Shown: piece after piece, positions 62,101 through 64,000 of the stretch
Layout: every line of letters begins with the position of its first letter
How positions within the stretch are numbered: the stretch's first letter is position 1
NCBI GenBank assembly: GCA_964587155.1
Contig: CAZPKF010000007.1
Location: 1 to 64,000, forward strand
Source: Hallerella sp964587155
GTDB lineage: Bacteria; Fibrobacterota; Fibrobacteria; Fibrobacterales; Fibrobacteraceae
Direction of reading: 5' to 3'
Length of the DNA: 64,000 nucleotides
Program-made: the position numbers and the translations under genes
Notes under the pieces: generated by a model
Told to the model about the DNA's origin: nothing
What the model saw: the letters and a program-made list of their open reading frames with translations, nothing else
The model's database searches: none

Positions 62101-63679
62101 CGAGCAAATTGCCCGCGTGCGGCATTCAACTCCAGGTGTCACGTTGATAAGCCCGCCGCCACATCACGACATTTATTCCATTGAAGATATTGCCCAGTTG
62201 ATTTTTGATTTGCGTAACGCAAATGACAAAGCGCGGATTTCAGTGAAACTGGTTTCGGAAACAGGTGTGGGAACGGTGGCTGCCGGTGTTGCGAAGGCCC
62301 GCGCCGATACAATCTTGATTTCAGGGTATGACGGTGGGACAGGAGCGTCTCCGCTTTCTTCGATGAAACATGCGGGAGTCCCGTGGGAACTGGGATTGTC
62401 CGAAACACAGACGACTTTAATTTTGAACGGTCTCCGCAGCCGAGTGCGCTTACAGGTGGACGGTCAAATCAAAACGGGTCGGGATGTTGTTGTCGGAGCA
62501 CTTCTTGGCGCAGAAGAATTTGGGTTTGCCACGTCGATTTTGGTTTCTCTAGGATGCGTCATGATGCGGCATTGCCATTTGAACAATTGCCCTGTTGGCG
62601 TGGCCACGCAAAATGCGGAACTTCGCAAAAAATTCAAGGGAACGCCGGAACACATCATTCAATATCTGACCTTTGTAGCAGAAGAAGTTCGCCGTTATAT
62701 GGCGCAACTTGGATTCCGTTCGTTCGATGAAATGATTGGTCGCAGCGATTTGCTCGAAATGGATACTGCGGTGGAGTTCTGGAAAGCGAAAGGGTTGGAT
62801 TATTCCGGAATCCTTTGCCGGGTATCTGCAGAACCTTCGGAAACTCGTTGTTCGAAAAAACAGGAATCGGGCCTTGAAGGCGCATTGGATTATGATGTGC
62901 TTCAAAAAATCGGGAATGCCTTGGAAACGAAGAAACCGTTGATTCTTGAATATCCGATTCGGAATACGGATCGCACATTCGGTACGATTGTTTCTAGTCG
63001 AATCGCTCAAAAGTATGGCTATGCGGGGCTTCCTGATGATACGATCTCGATTCATCTAAAAGGATGTGCGGGCCAAAGTCTTGGCGCTTTCGCAGCTCAC
63101 GGCTTGACGATAGATTTGGAAGGCGAAGCAAACGATTACATTGGCAAAGGCCTTTCGGGTGCAAAAATCATCATTCGTCCACCGCGGCAAAGCTCCTTTG
63201 CTCCAGAAGAAAATGTAATTGCAGGAAACGTTGTCCTTTACGGGGCGACTTCTGGGGAACTTTATTTGAATGGTTGTGCCGGAGAACGTTTTTGTGTTCG
63301 CAACAGTGGAGCCCTTGCCGTTGTTGAAGGCGTTGGAGATCACGCTTGCGAATACATGACTGGTGGCCGTGTTGTCGTCTTGGGGAAGACGGGCATCAAT
63401 TTTGGCGCGGGAATGAGCGGTGGAATCGCTTACGTATTCGATGAAGATGGTCGCTTTGACAGCCTTTGCAATACGGATATGATTGATTTGGAACCGTTAG
63501 AAAGCGACGATGAAAAGGAACTTCGTCGGTTGTTGGAAAACCATGTCAAATATACGGGCAGTCCCAAGGCAAAGCGCATTTTGGCCGATTGGGAACGCTG
63601 CGTTGAACTTTTTGTCAAGGTGTTCCCCATGGAGTACCGTTTTGCCTTGGACGCATTGAAGAATCAAGAAGTGCGTTAG
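59195..63679 (+). CDS. gltB: Glutamate synthase (GOGAT) large subunit
   Basis: Makes two glutamates from glutamine and 2-oxoglutarate. About 1494 residues. A 15-residue propeptide precedes the N-terminal nucleophile Cys16 (HDACGVGF) of the class II amidotransferase domain. The FMN/synthase domain has GAMSYGALSNEAHE, GAKSNCGEGGEDP and PGEGGQLPGYK; the 3Fe-4S cysteines are in CVMMRHCHLNNCPVG; the C-terminal beta-helix (GAFAAHGL, GGRVVVLG) is complete. ATG 59195 is chosen for GGAG six bases upstream; the frame opens at 59177. gltD is not the next gene. Confidence 0.97.
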   Translation: MKAQGLYDPQNEHDACGVGFVLNRNGDRNHGIVEKGVEVLCKLLHRGATGADVNTGDGAGLLVQIPDKFFRKTLQVKLPPLGHYAVGMLFLPQSRDLRERLNVLLEKLADEENFEILTVRNVPVKPDAIGTSAQKEMPLISQVFLRSRESLTGDDLERRLLVLRKRAEQESGIGASGANGFYVASLSARTIVYKGMMTGPQVPAFYPDLIDSDFESAVAVVHQRYSTNTFPSWPLAQPFRYLAHNGEINTIRGNRNWMAAREKNLSSPLFGENIRKLEPVLEKESSDSGNLDNVLELLTLGGREIGHSMMMLMPQAWGEKHAMGPDVRGFFEFHAGIMEPWDGPAAVAFTDGKWVGATLDRNGLRPARYTLTKDGFMVFASETGVLEIPPEQVQEKGSLRPGQMLLVNLETGRFYKDREIKIRFARKEPYRRWVKENRIDIHGFFNAVGEVPVESDTLLKRQMLFGYTQEDLNIILNAMASSGAEPIGSMGADQPLAVFSEKPQLLYWYFKQLFAQVTNPPIDPIREELVMSLMTFLGIHDNFLAEEPSQARLVKFRYPVLSNEDLSRLRSLNREDFQCVTLPMGFSAVSDGISPGKMLESALSHLCEKVETEVLSGHKIVILSDRNLPEEMAPIPALLAVSAVNQHLSQKGLRTSCGLILETGEAREVMHLACLLGFGATAVNPYLAFESIAEMSRSNRLDKKIGVTEAIEHYIDAMNKGLKKIMSRMGISTLRSYRNAQVFEIVGISKKVVDKYFTGTASRVGGIGLEEIAEETLMRWKLTIESLPSALPSGGEYRYRKDGERHLWTPAAISDLQASVRTGNQERYDSFARRINDQREHQSTLRGLFSFKKTQSVPLNEVEPASQIMKRFVTGAMSYGALSNEAHEAIAIAMNRIGAKSNCGEGGEDPARYVPLPSGDSLSSAVKQVASGRFGVTDEYLIHAEEIQIKMAQGAKPGEGGQLPGYKVSEQIARVRHSTPGVTLISPPPHHDIYSIEDIAQLIFDLRNANDKARISVKLVSETGVGTVAAGVAKARADTILISGYDGGTGASPLSSMKHAGVPWELGLSETQTTLILNGLRSRVRLQVDGQIKTGRDVVVGALLGAEEFGFATSILVSLGCVMMRHCHLNNCPVGVATQNAELRKKFKGTPEHIIQYLTFVAEEVRRYMAQLGFRSFDEMIGRSDLLEMDTAVEFWKAKGLDYSGILCRVSAEPSETRCSKKQESGLEGALDYDVLQKIGNALETKKPLILEYPIRNTDRTFGTIVSSRIAQKYGYAGLPDDTISIHLKGCAGQSLGAFAAHGLTIDLEGEANDYIGKGLSGAKIIIRPPRQSSFAPEENVIAGNVVLYGATSGELYLNGCAGERFCVRNSGALAVVEGVGDHACEYMTGGRVVVLGKTGINFGAGMSGGIAYVFDEDGRFDSLCNTDMIDLEPLESDDEKELRRLLENHVKYTGSPKAKRILADWERCVELFVKVFPMEYRFALDALKNQEVR

Positions 63680-63752
63680 AAGGAGATGTTGAAAAATGGT
63701 GCATTCAAAAGTCTATATTGCAAAAAAGAAACTGCAAAAGAGGTCTGGATAG

Positions 63753-64000
63753 ATGGTAATCAAAGATGAACAAAAGATAAAGGAACTGGAATTACTTTAT
63801 CGCATAGGCCAGATCCTGGATGAAAACATGGATATGCGAAACGTCCTTCGCCCGGTGATGAATACTCTTGGCGATTACATGGGATTTGAGCATGCGACGG
63901 TGACGCTCTACAACCGTCAAACAGGTGAAATTTCCATTGAACTCGCTTCGGGCCTTTCGCCAATGCAAACGAAAAAAGGCCGTTACAAAGTCGGAGAAGG
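63753..64000 (+). CDS. GAF-domain protein, probably NifA-type regulator, cut by right edge
   Basis: The first 82 residues of a protein running off the right edge. LELLYRIGQILDENMDMRNVLRPVMNTLGDYMGFEHATVTL and GEISIELASGLS match the N-terminal GAF domain of NifA-like sigma-54 activators, ending RYKVGEG in the usual place. AGAGG lies about eight bases before ATG 63753, 73 bases after gltB. The AAA+ domain that would prove the call lies outside the window, so other GAF proteins remain possible. Confidence 0.75.
   Translation, partial: MVIKDEQKIKELELLYRIGQILDENMDMRNVLRPVMNTLGDYMGFEHATVTLYNRQTGEISIELASGLSPMQTKKGRYKVGE

Overview
The window reads as chromosomal DNA of a Gram-negative, fibre-degrading bacterium of the phylum Fibrobacterota, probably family Fibrobacteraceae (Fibrobacter or a close relative such as Hallerella). 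The evidence is a TIGR02147-type regulator, lipoproteins with poly-serine linkers, adjacent GH74 and GH44 glycanases with C-terminal domains like type IX secretion signals, a 31-residue COX24-type ribosomal microprotein, an mtEFG1/spdEFG1-like elongation factor G, and many outer-membrane barrel proteins. This is inference from gene content; I ran no database search. Most of the window is dense housekeeping sequence. I see no prophage, intact insertion sequence or CRISPR array.

Layout. 1-6.9 kb: serC (cut by the left edge), a degenerate HD-domain protein, tRNA-Arg(TCT), a candidate small RNA, fusA, and a helicase-map-hypothetical operon. 7-16.4 kb: orphan vsr, a small DprA-like SLOG protein, uvrB, a poly-Ser lipoprotein, a radical SAM protein, an RRM protein, lrgAB and a TIGR03960/DUF2344 radical SAM protein. 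16.4-17.8 kb: two decaying accessory genes (macro domain and VWA domain). 17.8-29.8 kb: a metallopeptidase/propeller/barrel protein, mutL, a winged-helix protein, a noncoding stretch with a tRNA-like transcript and a diverged repeat, a TIGR02147 regulator with a tiny secreted partner, ftsB, dprA and mazG. 29.9-38.4 kb: the rimP-nusA-infB-rbfA-truB-ribF translation operon running into a barrel protein and a thioesterase. 38.5-44 kb: a compact lipid/polyketide operon (ACP, fused KS-KS, ketoreductase, dehydratase, acyltransferase, patatin). 44-48 kb: recD2 and an MdoB-like phosphoglycerol transferase. 48-55.9 kb: GH74 and GH44 followed by YejB/YejE-type permeases and one ATPase, all on the minus strand. 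56-64 kb: COX24 microprotein, rplM-rpsI, folE, a barrel protein, gltB and the start of a GAF-domain regulator.

Main points. rpsI has no ATG, GTG or TTG that could start it and appears to begin at ATT behind a strong Shine-Dalgarno. The 797-residue KS-KS protein joins an intact ketosynthase to a second one lacking its catalytic residues, as in a ketosynthase/chain-length-factor pair, and sits in a self-contained type II acyl-chain operon. Other leads are a promoter-and-terminator-bounded structured small RNA beside fusA, an HD-domain pseudoenzyme, a candidate ribosomal-protein leader hairpin ahead of rplM, and a glycanase locus joined to a peptide-type transporter.
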